Origin: Pseudomonas trivialis
GTDB taxonomy: Bacteria; Pseudomonadota; Gammaproteobacteria; Pseudomonadales; Pseudomonadaceae
Direction: 5' to 3'
Length of the DNA: 64,000 nucleotides
Assembly (NCBI RefSeq): GCF_001439805.1
Contig: NZ_JYLK01000004.1
Span: 1-64,000 of the forward strand
A program made the translations under genes and the position numbers. The notes beneath the pieces were generated by a model. That model saw nothing but the letters and a program-made list of their open reading frames with translations, was not told the DNA's origin and searched no databases. Positions 26,248 to 35,855 of the stretch are shown in pieces (the first letter of the stretch is position 1; every line of letters starts with the position of its first letter).

Positions 26248-26512
26248 GTGAACAGCATGGACTCCATGCTTCGCCAGTTTTCGGCCGAAGGCGCCACCGA
26301 TCTCTACTCCAGTCCGCCCTCAGTATTGACGCCCGCCGATCACGCCAGGGGATCGCGACGCCATCGAACAAGTGCGGGAGATGGCGCATACCCATCTGGC
26401 GCAGTTCCCGCTCACCACCCCGCAGGAGCGCGAGACGTTCATGCATGGCATGGTGTGGCTGGGGCAGACGCAGCGGGAGCGGATATGGCCGATGCAGGGC
26501 AAGGCACAATAG
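26248..26512 (+). pseudogene. Small unknown gene with a probable one-base frameshift
   Basis: From GTG 26248 (or ATG 26257) the frame reads MDSMLRQFSAEGATDLYSSP and on to LTPADHA. Near a GGGG run (26348-26351) the coding character moves to another frame. That frame reads DRDAIEQVREMAHTHLAQFP and then TTPQERETFMHGMVWLGQTQ, ending in WPMQGKAQ and a stop at 26510. Removing one G joins them into a protein of about 88 residues with natural amphipathic composition. The start is 5 bases after the aldo/keto reductase stop, with AAGGA nearby. I do not recognise the family. Either it is a fresh pseudogene, a sequencing slip in the G run, or unrelated coding-like sequence. Confidence 0.5.
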
Positions 26513-26594
26513 CGCACCGGTCCCCGACCGGTACGTGAATGTGAGTGCGATCCGCCGCGGGAGGCCCCACTCCCCCCCCGACGTTGGAGCCTCC

Positions 26595-26614
26595 GTGGCG
26601 AGCGCGCTCGCCAC
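26595..26614. repeat. REP-type palindrome
   Basis: GTGGCGAGCG/CGCTCGCCAC is a perfect palindrome. It is the only recognisable element in the gap 26513-26821, which otherwise holds an A+T-rich stretch (26630-26675) that may include the promoter of the AraC-type gene. Confidence 0.7.
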
Positions 26615-26821
26615 AGGGATACGACCACCTGAAATTTTTGGCTTAAAAATCAAAAAGTTATTTTGTTTTTGCAGTGCACATCCGTGCTGTCCTTTACAGC
26701 CATGCACCTGGCGAAATTAACAACGATTAACTCGCCAGCCAGACGGCCGGGCACCATCATCAAGCGCGTCTACACTGCATCCATTCACCGGGAACGCTCC
26801 CATCGAAAACGGATATTCGTC

Positions 26822-27211
26822 ATGGCCCGACTTGAGTATTGCGCCCCCCGTGCGCCCAACCCCGGCGGCTTGTGCCCGCGACGTGAACGTATCGCCAAAC
26901 AGCTCATTCTCGCCCGCCTCGGCGAAAGCCTGGCGATTGCCGACCTGGCCCAGGCCTGCGCGTTGTCGCGCAGCCATTTTTCCCGCGCGTTCAAATGCAC
27001 CACCGGGCTGTCGCCCCAGGAATGGATCCGCCGGCAACGCATCCAGCGCGCCAAGGAGCTGATCAGCGAGTCGTCCTTGAGCCTCACGCAAATCAGCCTC
27101 GAATGCGGGTTTTGCGATCAGGCGCACTTCAGCCACATCTTCACCCGCAGCGAAGGCGTCAACCCCATGACCTGGCGAAATCACCACTCGCGCCCGGTCA
27201 TCGCCGCCTAG
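26822..27211 (+). CDS. Stand-alone AraC-family DNA-binding protein
   Basis: The 129-residue protein consists almost only of the double helix-turn-helix AraC domain: LAIADLAQACALSRSHFSRA, then FKCTTGLSPQEWIRRQRIQR and ISLECGFCDQAHFSHIFTRS. No ligand domain is present, as in SoxS/MarA-size regulators. I start it at the ATG at 26822 (MARLEYCAPRAPNP), which is the first methionine after the A+T-rich promoter-like region; a longer frame from 26663 would read through that region. Targets are unknown; the divergence from nearby genes offers no clear partner. It ends 58 bases before the large winged-helix ATPase gene. Confidence 0.85.
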   Translation: MARLEYCAPRAPNPGGLCPRRERIAKQLILARLGESLAIADLAQACALSRSHFSRAFKCTTGLSPQEWIRRQRIQRAKELISESSLSLTQISLECGFCDQAHFSHIFTRSEGVNPMTWRNHHSRPVIAA

Positions 27212-27269
27212 TGGTCGGTGCCGGCCTGGACTATGCTGGGCACCTCCGTCTCTCCGAGCAGGGCCGTCC

Positions 27270-30023
27270 ATGAACGACCTCAGCGACCCGGCCGTGCACT
27301 TTGGCCCCTATCAGGTTCACCCGCGCCAGCGCCGGGTGCTGGAGGCCGGACGCCCGTTGCGCCTGGGCCGGCGTGCGGTGGAGATCCTGCTGGTGCTGCT
27401 GGAAAACGCAGGCGATGTGGTGAGCAAGCAGGCACTGATCGCGCGGGTCTGGCCCACCAGTGTGGTGGAGGACGGCAACCTGCGCGTGCACATGGCGGCG
27501 CTGCGCAAGGCCCTGGGCGACGGCCAGGCCGGGCAGCGCTATATCGTGACGGTGGCCCAGCGCGGCTACAGTTTTGTCGCGCCCCTGAGCATCGAGCCCA
27601 TGACCCTGACCCATGACGGTCCACGCCCCTGCCACAACCTGCCGCTGCGCCGCACCCGCATGATCGGGCGCCAGGCGCTGATCGACACGTTGGTGCAGCA
27701 ACTGCCCCGACAGCGCTTTATCACCCTGACCGGCGCCGGCGGCATCGGCAAGACCACCGTGGCCCTGCGCGTGGCGGAGTTGCTGATCGGGCATTACCGC
27801 GACGGTATTCGGCTGCTGGACCTCGCGCCGCTCAGCGCGCCGTCGATGATCCTGCCCAACCTCGCCACCCTGCTCGACCTCACGCCCAGCGCCGATGAGC
27901 CGCTGCCGAGCATTGCCCGCAGCCTGCACGAACGCCAGTTGCTGCTAGTGATCGACAACTGCGAGCACCTGCTCGATGACATCGCCCTGATCAGCGAAAC
28001 CCTGCTGCGTCAGGCGCCTGGGCTGCACATCCTCGCCACCAGCCGCGAAGCCCTGCGCGCCGACGGCGAGCACGTGCAACGCCTTGAGCCCCTGGCCTGT
28101 CCGCCCACCACCGGCAACCGCGCCCAGGCCCTCGGCTACCCGGCCCTGCAACTGCTGATCGAGCGCGCCAGGTCCCATCAGGACCGCTTCGTCTTGAGCG
28201 ATGCCGAACTGCCGCTGGCGATTGAGATCTGCCAGCGCCTGGACGGCATCCCCCTGGCGATCGAACTGGTCGCGGCGCAGGTCGAGCGCTTCGGCCTGCC
28301 GGGCCTGCTGGTGCAGATGCAAGACACCTTCCGCCTGCTGACCGGTGGCCGACGCAGCGCCCTGCCCCGCCAGCAAACCCTGCGGGCCACGCTGGACTGG
28401 AGCTTCGACCTGCTCAGCGGCGGCGAACAGAGCTGCCTGCGCCGCCTGGCCGTGTTTCGCGCAGGTTTCAGCCTGGCCAGTGCGGTGGCGGTGATCGCCG
28501 GCGCGCAGCAGGCGCCGGCCGACGTGCTCGGTTCAATCACGCAACTGGTCGCCAAGTCCCTGCTGAACGTGGAGCCCGGCGACGACGAAGTGGTGTACCG
28601 CCTGCTGGACATCACCCGCACCTACGCGCTGGAAAAACTCACCCTGGCGGCTGAACTTGATGCCACCCACGAACGCCATGCCACGCGCTGCCTGGTGCTG
28701 ATGGAACAGGCCCGCGACGACTGGGAGCTGACCGCAACCCAGGCCTGGATCGACCGCTACGCGCCGCTGCGCGAGGACATCCGCGCCGCCCTCGATTGGG
28801 GCCTGGGCAATGCCGGCGCGCACGTGCTGGGGATTCGCCTGACGGTCAGCGCGATGCCACTGTGGCAGGAGCTGTCACTGCTGCGCGAACACGCACTGTA
28901 CGTGGGCAAGGCACTGGCCCTGCTGCAGCGGGCCAAGGTGCCGTGCACGCAACTGGCGATGCAACTGCAACTGGCGCTGGGCAGCCTGTCCTACCACGCC
29001 ATGGGCGGCGCGCCGCAGACCATCGACGCTTTCGTCAGCGCCCGGCGGCTGGCCGAAACCCGCGCAGACATTGCCGGCCAGTTGCGCGCGGTGTCCGGGC
29101 ATATGGCGGTGAGCCTGTGCGCCGGTCGTTACCGTGAAGCCTTGAGCATGAGCACTCAGTTTGATCGCCTCGACCCGCGCACCGACCCGCTGCTGGACTT
29201 GAGCGCCCAGCGCCTGCGCGTGCTGGCGCAGCATTACGCAGGCAACCAGACGCTGGCCCGACACAACGCCGAGCAGGTGATCCAGCGCATGGCCCAGAGC
29301 GGCCATCTCAATCGTTTTACCCACGCTTTTGGCGTGCAATACGACCAGAGCGTCGCCGCGCTCACGGTGCTCGCGCGGATTTTGTGGCTGCAAGGCTTGC
29401 CCGAGCAGGCGTGGCGCACCGCCAGCCAGGCCCTGGAACTGGCGCTGCAGATCAACCATGGCACCACCCTCTGCTACACCCTGGCGCTGGCCGGCGTGGT
29501 AATTGCCCGCTACAACGGCGATGAAGCCTCAGCGCAGTCCTTGCAGGCGCTGCTGGTGCAGCAGGCGCACAAGCATTCGGCACAGTTGTTCCAGACCTGG
29601 GCGCAGCTGTATGCGCAGCACCTGTCGATCGACGCCGTGCAGGGCCTGGACCTGGTCAAGGACACCCTGATCACCCTGGGCGTGGGGCACGTGGATGATG
29701 CCGGGTTCGAACGGGTGCGCAACGGCGATGGTGGCTGGTGTGCGCCGGAGATTTTGCGCGTGCGCGCCGAGGCGTTGCCCGACAGCGCCGCCGAGTCATT
29801 GCTGCTCGACGCCCTGGGCCTGGCCCACCAGCAAGGCGCTCTGGCCTGGGAGTTGCGCTGCGCAACTTCACTGGCGCGGCTGTGGCAGCGCCAGGGCCGG
29901 CGGCACGCCGCGCACCAGTTATTGAGTTCGGTCCACGCGCGCTTCACCGAAGGCTTCGCCACCCGCGACCTAATGAGCGTAAGCCGCCTGCTCAACGAGT
30001 TGCAGGACAAAAGGCTGGCCTGA
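27270..30023 (+). CDS. Winged-helix/STAND ATPase transcriptional regulator with TPR-like tail
   Basis: The 917-residue protein has an N-terminal OmpR-type winged helix (residues 10-105, with DVVSKQALIARVWPTSVVED and QRYIVTVAQRGYSFVAP). A STAND/NB-ARC-like ATPase follows, with Walker A GAGGIGKTT (155-163), Walker B LLLVIDN (224-230) and sensor ATSRE (256-260). About 450 residues of alpha-helical, TPR-like repeats complete it. Such proteins are signal-integrating regulators in which ligand binding to the helical part releases the ATPase for assembly. The ligand and targets are unknown. It converges on a shorter relative at 29970-31415 and overlaps it by 54 bases. Confidence 0.87.
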   Translation: MNDLSDPAVHFGPYQVHPRQRRVLEAGRPLRLGRRAVEILLVLLENAGDVVSKQALIARVWPTSVVEDGNLRVHMAALRKALGDGQAGQRYIVTVAQRGYSFVAPLSIEPMTLTHDGPRPCHNLPLRRTRMIGRQALIDTLVQQLPRQRFITLTGAGGIGKTTVALRVAELLIGHYRDGIRLLDLAPLSAPSMILPNLATLLDLTPSADEPLPSIARSLHERQLLLVIDNCEHLLDDIALISETLLRQAPGLHILATSREALRADGEHVQRLEPLACPPTTGNRAQALGYPALQLLIERARSHQDRFVLSDAELPLAIEICQRLDGIPLAIELVAAQVERFGLPGLLVQMQDTFRLLTGGRRSALPRQQTLRATLDWSFDLLSGGEQSCLRRLAVFRAGFSLASAVAVIAGAQQAPADVLGSITQLVAKSLLNVEPGDDEVVYRLLDITRTYALEKLTLAAELDATHERHATRCLVLMEQARDDWELTATQAWIDRYAPLREDIRAALDWGLGNAGAHVLGIRLTVSAMPLWQELSLLREHALYVGKALALLQRAKVPCTQLAMQLQLALGSLSYHAMGGAPQTIDAFVSARRLAETRADIAGQLRAVSGHMAVSLCAGRYREALSMSTQFDRLDPRTDPLLDLSAQRLRVLAQHYAGNQTLARHNAEQVIQRMAQSGHLNRFTHAFGVQYDQSVAALTVLARILWLQGLPEQAWRTASQALELALQINHGTTLCYTLALAGVVIARYNGDEASAQSLQALLVQQAHKHSAQLFQTWAQLYAQHLSIDAVQGLDLVKDTLITLGVGHVDDAGFERVRNGDGGWCAPEILRVRAEALPDSAAESLLLDALGLAHQQGALAWELRCATSLARLWQRQGRRHAAHQLLSSVHARFTEGFATRDLMSVSRLLNELQDKRLA

Positions 30024-31415
30024 AAACGGCCCCAGGTAGTGCCCATAGTGCTGCTGCAGACGCGCCACCTGCCGCGGGTCGCGCAGCTGTGCCAGGGCGT
30101 AGCTGCGCACGCAGTTGAGCAAGCGATAACGCGACGGGCCAGGGCCCGGTTCCACCCGCAACAGCGAGGTAAGGACCAGCCGCGCGAGCAGGTAAGGCAG
30201 GTCGGCGTGAGCAAGCTCGGTGCCGGCGATTCGCTCGGTCAATGCGGGCAAGGTCAGCGCCACCCGGAACAACCCCAGTTGCAGGAACAACCAGCGTTCG
30301 GGCACGCTCAAGCGCTCGTAGCTCCACTCCAGCGCGGCGGTCAGGGACTGATGCCGTGCGACCGCCGTGCGGCGGCCACGGGCCAGCAGTTGCAGGCCAT
30401 GACGCAACTGCGCCTGCACGCCCTGCACACCCAGCGCATGGACCTGGGCGGCCGCCAGCTCCAGGGCCAGGGGCATCCCGTCCAGCCGCCGGCAGATATC
30501 GTGCAGCGCCGGCAAGTCCTGCGCACGCAAGACAAAGCCCTGCTGGGCGGCCTGCACCCGGGCGACAAACAGCTGCACCGCCGGGCACGCCATGGCCTGT
30601 TCAACAGAGACGCAGGCTGAGGGCAGCGCCAGGGCCGGCACGCGCTGCAGCCATTCGTCCGGCAACTGCAAGGCTTCGCGGCTGCTCAACAGCACCGTTA
30701 CCTGGGGCGCCTGTTCCAGCAGGCAGCGCACCAGGTGGCGGCAGGCACCGAGCAGCAGGTCAGCCCCATCGAGCACCAGCAACAGCTGGCGCGGGGCCAA
30801 TTGGCGGCACAGTTCACCGACGGTGTCGCAGGGCGCCAGCTGCAACGTGCTGCACAACTGGCGCAGCATCGACGGCGGCGCCGCGACCGTGGCCAGGTCC
30901 ACCCACCACACGCCATCGCGGTAACGCGGCAGCACACGTTCGGCCAGCGCCAGCGCCAGGGTGCTTTTGCCGATGCCGGGGCAACCGGTGAGGGTCATCA
31001 GGCGTTGCCCGCACAGACGTCGCCCCAGGGCACCCAACAGCTCGGCGCGACCGATCACCGGGCTGAGCCGGGCCGCGAGGTTATGACGCGCGACTGTGGG
31101 GCCATCGACGATGTGCAGCGGCGCGACAAAGCAGTAGCCGCGCTGCGGGTGATTGACGATGCAGCGCTGCCCGTCCAGCGCCCGGCGCAGTGCTGCAATG
31201 TGCACGCGCAGGTTGTTTTCCTCCACCACGCTGCTCGGCCACACGCGGGCAATCAGCGTGTCCTTGCCGACAAACTGGCCGGGCGCCTCCAGCAGCACCG
31301 TCAGGATATCCAGCGCCCGACCGCCCAACGGCACCGGCCAGCCGGCTTTGCTGACCAGGCGCTGTTGCCGGTGAAAGCTGTAGGGGCCGAAACTCAGCGT
31401 CGGGGCATTGTTCAT
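29970..31415 (-). CDS. Winged-helix/STAND ATPase regulator, short form
   Basis: The 481-residue protein has the same plan as the preceding gene: an OmpR-type winged helix (residues 8-102, FVGKDTLIARVWPSSVVEEN, CIVNHPQRGYCFVAP), then a STAND-like ATPase with Walker A GCPGIGKST (144-152), Walker B LLLVLDG (211-217) and LLSSREAL. It stops soon after the winged-helix-like region that follows the ATPase, so the long TPR tail of the 917-residue relative is missing. The two are clearly paralogous. I start it at the ATG at 31415 (MNNAPTLSFGPY), which aligns with the relative; an upstream ATG at 31436 is possible. Its last 54 bases are antisense to the relative's 3' end. Confidence 0.83.
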   Translation of the reverse strand: MNNAPTLSFGPYSFHRQQRLVSKAGWPVPLGGRALDILTVLLEAPGQFVGKDTLIARVWPSSVVEENNLRVHIAALRRALDGQRCIVNHPQRGYCFVAPLHIVDGPTVARHNLAARLSPVIGRAELLGALGRRLCGQRLMTLTGCPGIGKSTLALALAERVLPRYRDGVWWVDLATVAAPPSMLRQLCSTLQLAPCDTVGELCRQLAPRQLLLVLDGADLLLGACRHLVRCLLEQAPQVTVLLSSREALQLPDEWLQRVPALALPSACVSVEQAMACPAVQLFVARVQAAQQGFVLRAQDLPALHDICRRLDGMPLALELAAAQVHALGVQGVQAQLRHGLQLLARGRRTAVARHQSLTAALEWSYERLSVPERWLFLQLGLFRVALTLPALTERIAGTELAHADLPYLLARLVLTSLLRVEPGPGPSRYRLLNCVRSYALAQLRDPRQVARLQQHYGHYLGPFSGQPFVLQLVEQAAYAH

Positions 31416-31563
31416 CTGTGCACAGCGCTGGAACACCCGACCTTGGGCGTCTGCGCATCCTTTTCCAGGGCCCTGGCGTTATCTTGCCAGTTGCCCGTCA
31501 CGGGGCAATCCCGGCACGGGGAACCAGACGGACATTGGTGTGCCTGAGACGGACAATCGCGCC

Positions 31564-32514
31564 TTAACTGAACTGCTGACGGTACTGGGTGGGGTTCAGA
31601 CCGAGTTTTTCGCTGAACAGAAAGCGCATATGCCGCACGCTGCCAAACCCTGCGTGGAAGGCCACGGTCTTGAGCGGCAGGTCGGTGGTTTCCAGCAGGT
31701 GCCGGGCGCGGTCGATGCGCGCGCCCTGCAGGAACGCCATGGGTGTCATCTGCACTTCCCTGGCAAACAGCCGCGCAAAATGCCGCGCGCTCATGCCGGC
31801 CAGCGCCGCCATCGAGTCGATGCTGAACGGCTGGTCCAACTGCGCCAGCACCTGGTTCTGCACGCGGGTAATCGCGGTTTCGTGGGGGGCCACTGCAGCG
31901 GTCATCGGGCTGAACTGGGCCTGACCGCCCTGGCGTTTCATCACCACCAGCAGCACCTTGGCCACGTCCACCGCCACCTGCTTGCCGTGGTCCTGGGCCA
32001 CCACCGACAGCGCCAGGTCGATGCCGGCGGTGACCCCGCCCGAGGTGATCAGGCGGCCGTCCTGCAGGTAAATGTGGTCGGTCTCGACAGTGGCCTTGGG
32101 AAAGCCCTTGATCAGCCGCTCGGTGTAGTGCCAGTGGGTGGTAACGCGACGGCCGTCGAGCAGCCCGGCGTGCCCCAGCACAAAGGCGCCGGTGCAGATC
32201 GAGCCATAGCGCCCGGCCCGTGGTGCCGCAGCCTTGAGCCAGGGCAGCAGCGCGGGATGGCATTCGTTGTAGGCACCGGGGCCGCCGGGCACCAGCAACA
32301 GGTCATAGGCGGCGTCGGCCTGGTGCAGCAGCACGTCGGGCTGCACCTTCACACCATTGGAGGCGATCACCTGGCCCGCATCGATGCCGAGGGTGACGAT
32401 CCGGTAATGGTCCGCCGTCGGCAGGTAGCGGTTGGCAATCGAAAACACTTCGAGCGGGCCGGCCATGTCGAGCAGCAGGAAGTCCGGAAACAGCACCATG
32501 GCCACGGTTTTCAT
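31564..32514 (-). CDS. GlxA-family transcriptional regulator (DJ-1/PfpI domain plus AraC HTH)
   Basis: The 316-residue protein has a DJ-1/PfpI-like domain (MKTVAMVLFPDFLLLDMAG to about residue 185, with LLLVPGGPGAY and the nucleophile-elbow region SICTGAFVLGHAGLL) and a C-terminal AraC double HTH (SMAALAGMSARHFARLFARE, ending LGLNPTQYRQQF). The cysteine is present in the elbow. GlxA-type regulators control amino-acid or quaternary-amine catabolism or stress genes. Starts at 32529 and 32550 are also in frame; none has a good ribosome site, and 32514 fits the family N-terminus best. It diverges from the pirin gene, a likely target. Confidence 0.85.
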   Translation of the reverse strand: MKTVAMVLFPDFLLLDMAGPLEVFSIANRYLPTADHYRIVTLGIDAGQVIASNGVKVQPDVLLHQADAAYDLLLVPGGPGAYNECHPALLPWLKAAAPRAGRYGSICTGAFVLGHAGLLDGRRVTTHWHYTERLIKGFPKATVETDHIYLQDGRLITSGGVTAGIDLALSVVAQDHGKQVAVDVAKVLLVVMKRQGGQAQFSPMTAAVAPHETAITRVQNQVLAQLDQPFSIDSMAALAGMSARHFARLFAREVQMTPMAFLQGARIDRARHLLETTDLPLKTVAFHAGFGSVRHMRFLFSEKLGLNPTQYRQQFS

Positions 32515-32692
32515 CACATCAATATCCATCACGAGGAAAGCGGCGGCCATTATGGCATGGCTTTTACTGTCAACTTCTGAGAGACAGTTATTCAGCTTTC
32601 ATCTTCTTAATGAATATCTGCGTAACCATTAACCTTGCTCTCAACGCCAGCGCCCTGCCTGTTGCAGCCCGCGCTCACTTGAGGACACCACC

Positions 32693-33415
32693 ATGCTGAC
32701 CCTTCGCAACGCTTCCGAACGCGGCGCCGCCAATCACGGTTGGTTGAAGTCGTTCCACACTTTCTCCTTCGCCAGCTACTGGAACCCTGCCGAACAGGGC
32801 TTTTCCGACCTGCTGGTGATCAACGATGACCGCGTCGCCGCCGGCAAGGGCTTCGGCCAGCACCCGCACCGCGACATGGAGATTTTCTCCTACGTGCTCG
32901 AAGGTGCTCTGGAACACAAGGACACCCTGGGCACCGGCTCGGTGATCCGCCCCGGCGATGTGCAACTGATGAGCGCCGGCAGCGGCGTGGCCCACAGCGA
33001 GTTCAACCACAGCCAGCGCCAGGGCGTGCACTTCCTGCAAATCTGGATCGTGCCGAACGTGTCCGGCGCCGAACCGCGCTACCAGCAGGAGCACTTCAGC
33101 GAAGCGCAGAAACGCGGGCGTTTGCAGTTGATCATCTCGCCGGACGGCGCCGACGGCTCGCTGCACGTACGCCAGGATGCACGGGTGTATGCCGGCCTGT
33201 TCAACGGCGACGAAACCGCGACCCTGGACGTGGCGGCCAACCGTCACCTGTATATCCATGTGGCACGCGGCAGCGTCGAGGTCAACGGCCAACGCTTGCA
33301 CGAAGGCGACGGCGCCCGGGTGCGTGACGAGCGGCAGATCCATCTGAGCCAGGGCGAGGACGCCGAAGTGCTGGTGTTCGACCTGCGCCCCCATGAACTG
33401 CCGCAGATGCCCTGA
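32693..33415 (+). CDS. Pirin family protein (YhaK/YhhW-type bicupin)
   Basis: The 240-residue bicupin has the metal site in QHPHRDMEIFSYVLEG and HSEFNHS (two histidines, then histidine and glutamate), and the pirin start of about 30 residues ending HTFSFASYWNP. YhhW relatives have quercetin 2,3-dioxygenase activity; the true role of bacterial pirins, possibly redox-linked regulation, is open. GAGGA precedes the ATG. It diverges from the GlxA-type regulator across 178 bases (taking the 32514 start), and a hairpin follows the gene. Confidence 0.88.
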   Translation: MLTLRNASERGAANHGWLKSFHTFSFASYWNPAEQGFSDLLVINDDRVAAGKGFGQHPHRDMEIFSYVLEGALEHKDTLGTGSVIRPGDVQLMSAGSGVAHSEFNHSQRQGVHFLQIWIVPNVSGAEPRYQQEHFSEAQKRGRLQLIISPDGADGSLHVRQDARVYAGLFNGDETATLDVAANRHLYIHVARGSVEVNGQRLHEGDGARVRDERQIHLSQGEDAEVLVFDLRPHELPQMP

Positions 33416-33427
33416 CCCGCCCTGGCA

Positions 33428-33457
33428 TCAGGCGTCCCCTCTGTGGCGGTCGCCTGA
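33428..33457. terminator. Stem-loop between convergent pirin and exporter genes
   Basis: TCAGGCG and CGCCTGA form a 7-base stem around a 16-base loop within the 45-base gap separating two convergent stop codons. It has no strong T-run, so it is a weak candidate for a bidirectional terminator. Confidence 0.4.
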
Positions 33458-33460
33458 AGG

Positions 33461-34636
33461 TCAGATACCTTGCCCGAACCGCCGAATGGCCAGGCAGTAC
33501 CCCACCAATGCCACGGCCGCCAGCAAGCCGCCCGCCGCGCCAATCCAGGCGAAGCCGAAGTGGCTGCCGACCCAGCTGCCCATCAGCGCGCCGCCGCCGA
33601 TGCCGATGTTGTAGATACCGGAGAACATCGCCATGGCCACGTCAGTGGCGTCGGGGGCAAGCACCAGCACCTTGGATTGCATGGCCAGGCCGAAGCCCAT
33701 GATCGCCAGGCCCCAGAAAATGCTCAGCACCACCAGGTAGGACTCGGCGCCGCTCAGCGGCAGCATCAGGGCCAGACACGCGGCAAGAATGAACACCGCG
33801 CCGACCACGAACAGATGGGGATTGAAGCGATGCACCAGGCTGAACAGCAGCGAGCCGATGATGCCCGCGCCGCCGAACACCAGCAGGATCAGGGTGACCG
33901 CGCTGCCACTCATGCCGGCCACGCCTTCGACGAAGGGTTCGATGTAGCTGTAGGCGGTGAATTGCGCCGTCACCGTCAGCGCGGTGAGCACGTAAAGCGC
34001 CACCAGCGCCGGGCGCTTGAACAGCAGCGGCAGGCTGCGCAGCGAACCGGAGTTCTGGCTCGGCAGCAACGGCAAGGTGCGCGCCAGCCAGAACACCAGC
34101 GCGGCGGCAAAGGCGCCGATCACCAGGAAGGTGGTGCGCCAGCCCATGGCTTCGCCGAGCAGGCGGCCCAGCGGAATGCCCAATACCATCGCCAGTGATG
34201 TACCGGTGGCGAGCAGGCCGAGGGCCTGCACCTGCTTGCCCTCCGGCGCCAGGCGCACCGCCAGCGAGGCGGTGATCGACCAGAACAGGGCATGGGACAA
34301 CGCAATGCCGACGCGACTGACCATCAACAGGCCAAAGCTGGTGGCGACGCTGGAAAGAATGTGGCTGGCGATAAACATGGCGAACAACACGATCAGCAAT
34401 TGGCGCCGCTCAATGTTGCGCGTCAGCAGCATCACCGGCAACGAGGTCAAGGAAACGATCCAGGCATAGATGGTGAGCATCAGGCCGACGTTGGCAATCG
34501 GCATGTCGAAGCTGGCACCGATGGCGCTGAGCAGGCCGACCGGCACGAATTCGGTGGTATTGAACACAAAAGCGGCCAGCGCGAGGGCGATGACCGGCTG
34601 CCAGTTGCGCTGGGGTGTTGCAGCTGAAAGGCTCAT
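33461..34636 (-). CDS. MFS sugar efflux transporter, SotB-like
   Basis: The 391-residue protein has about 12 membrane segments of the arabinose/sugar-efflux (DHA1, SotB/YdeA) group: [20 protein letters not shown] at the start, [16 protein letters not shown] in loop 2-3, and [20 protein letters not shown] typical of SotB. SotB of E. coli exports arabinose and other sugars, relieving sugar stress. I begin it at ATG 34636 ([12 protein letters not shown]) because the 13 further residues of the longer frame ([13 protein letters not shown]) are not family-like. It is monocistronic. It is 28 kb from the arabinose cluster, so a functional tie is only speculation. Confidence 0.85.
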   Translation of the reverse strand: MSLSAATPQRNWQPVIALALAAFVFNTTEFVPVGLLSAIGASFDMPIANVGLMLTIYAWIVSLTSLPVMLLTRNIERRQLLIVLFAMFIASHILSSVATSFGLLMVSRVGIALSHALFWSITASLAVRLAPEGKQVQALGLLATGTSLAMVLGIPLGRLLGEAMGWRTTFLVIGAFAAALVFWLARTLPLLPSQNSGSLRSLPLLFKRPALVALYVLTALTVTAQFTAYSYIEPFVEGVAGMSGSAVTLILLVFGGAGIIGSLLFSLVHRFNPHLFVVGAVFILAACLALMLPLSGAESYLVVLSIFWGLAIMGFGLAMQSKVLVLAPDATDVAMAMFSGIYNIGIGGGALMGSWVGSHFGFAWIGAAGGLLAAVALVGYCLAIRRFGQGI

Positions 34637-34771
34637 GGAACGGCGAGGTACTCTGAAGAGGGTCAAAACGGTCACGCAGCGCCTGCGTGACCGCCGAACA
34701 TTCTATAGGTTTCTCGCCGGCGCTGTCGGCGCCGAGCCTGCCCGGTTGTCGGGCCAGGCCTCAGACCCGGA

Positions 34772-35770
34772 TCAAGGATCCACCTGCGCCATCAGCTCCG
34801 GAACGCTCTCCGGACGATTCGCATAGCGCTGCGCCAAGGCCGCGCACACCATCAGCTGGATCTGGTGAAACAGCATCAGCGGCAGGATCAGCACGCCCAT
34901 GCTCGCCCCGGCGAACAGCACCTGCGCCATCGGCACGCCGGTGGCGAGGCTTTTCTTCGAACCGCAGAACAAAATGGTGATGCGGTCCTCCTGATTGAAG
35001 CCCAACAGCTTGCCCAACAGCGTCGACGCCACCAGCACCAGGGCGAGCAGTACGCAGCAGGCCAGCACCAGCCCGCCCAGTTCCCACAGCGGAATCTGAT
35101 ACCAGATACCTTCGTTGACCGCCTCGCTGAACGCGCCATACACCACCAGCAGGATCGAACCCTGGTCGACAAACTTGAGCCAGGATTTATTGCGCCCGAC
35201 CCAGTCGCCGATCCAGCGGCGGGCAATCTGCCCGGCAATAAACGGCAGCAACAGTTGCACGCTGATTTTCAGGATCGCATCCACCGTGGAGCCGCCGTCT
35301 CCGTGCACGTTGAGCAGCAGCGTCACCAGCAGCGGCGTGAGGAAGATGCCGAACAGGCTGGACGCCGCCGCGCTGCAGATCGCCGCCGGGATGTTGCCGC
35401 GAGCCAGGGAGGTGAAGGCAATCGCCGACTGCACCGTGGCCGGCAGCGCGCAGAGGTAGAGCATGCCCATGTACAGGTCTTTACCGATCAGCGGCGACAA
35501 CACTGGCTTGAGCGCCAGGCCCAGCAGTGGAAACAGCACGAAGGTCAGGCTGAACACCAGCAGGTGCAGGCGCCAATGGCCGGCACCGGCGACGATGGCG
35601 GTGCGCGACAGCTTGGCGCCATGCAGGAAAAACAGCAGCGCAATCGCCAGGTTGGTCACCCAGCCAAAGGCTACCGCCGCCTGGCCGTTGACCGGCAGCA
35701 GGGAGGCGAGGATCACCGTGGCGATCAGAGTCAGGGTGAAATTGTCGGGGAGAAAACGTGGACGGGTCAT
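34772..35770 (-). CDS. Bile acid:sodium symporter family protein (BASS, YfeH-like)
   Basis: The 332-residue protein has about ten membrane segments of the BASS family: FLPDNFTLTLIATVILASLL at the N-terminus, LCALPATVQSAIAFTSLARG (crossover helix region) and ILFCGSKKSLATGVPMAQVL near the end. Bacterial and plant relatives carry organic acids such as pyruvate or pantoate with sodium; this protein's substrate is not known. The start is ATG 35770 with GGAAG upstream; a TTG two codons earlier is possible. It is divergent from an AraC-type gene across 85 bases, which may be its regulator. Confidence 0.86.
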   Translation of the reverse strand: MTRPRFLPDNFTLTLIATVILASLLPVNGQAAVAFGWVTNLAIALLFFLHGAKLSRTAIVAGAGHWRLHLLVFSLTFVLFPLLGLALKPVLSPLIGKDLYMGMLYLCALPATVQSAIAFTSLARGNIPAAICSAAASSLFGIFLTPLLVTLLLNVHGDGGSTVDAILKISVQLLLPFIAGQIARRWIGDWVGRNKSWLKFVDQGSILLVVYGAFSEAVNEGIWYQIPLWELGGLVLACCVLLALVLVASTLLGKLLGFNQEDRITILFCGSKKSLATGVPMAQVLFAGASMGVLILPLMLFHQIQLMVCAALAQRYANRPESVPELMAQVDP

Positions 35771-35855
35771 AAGCAAATCTTCCAGGGGTTGCCAAGCGCA
35801 CCGTGGCGACTCTAACGTAACGGCCTGTTACCGACTAACGCCAATGAGCCAGTAA

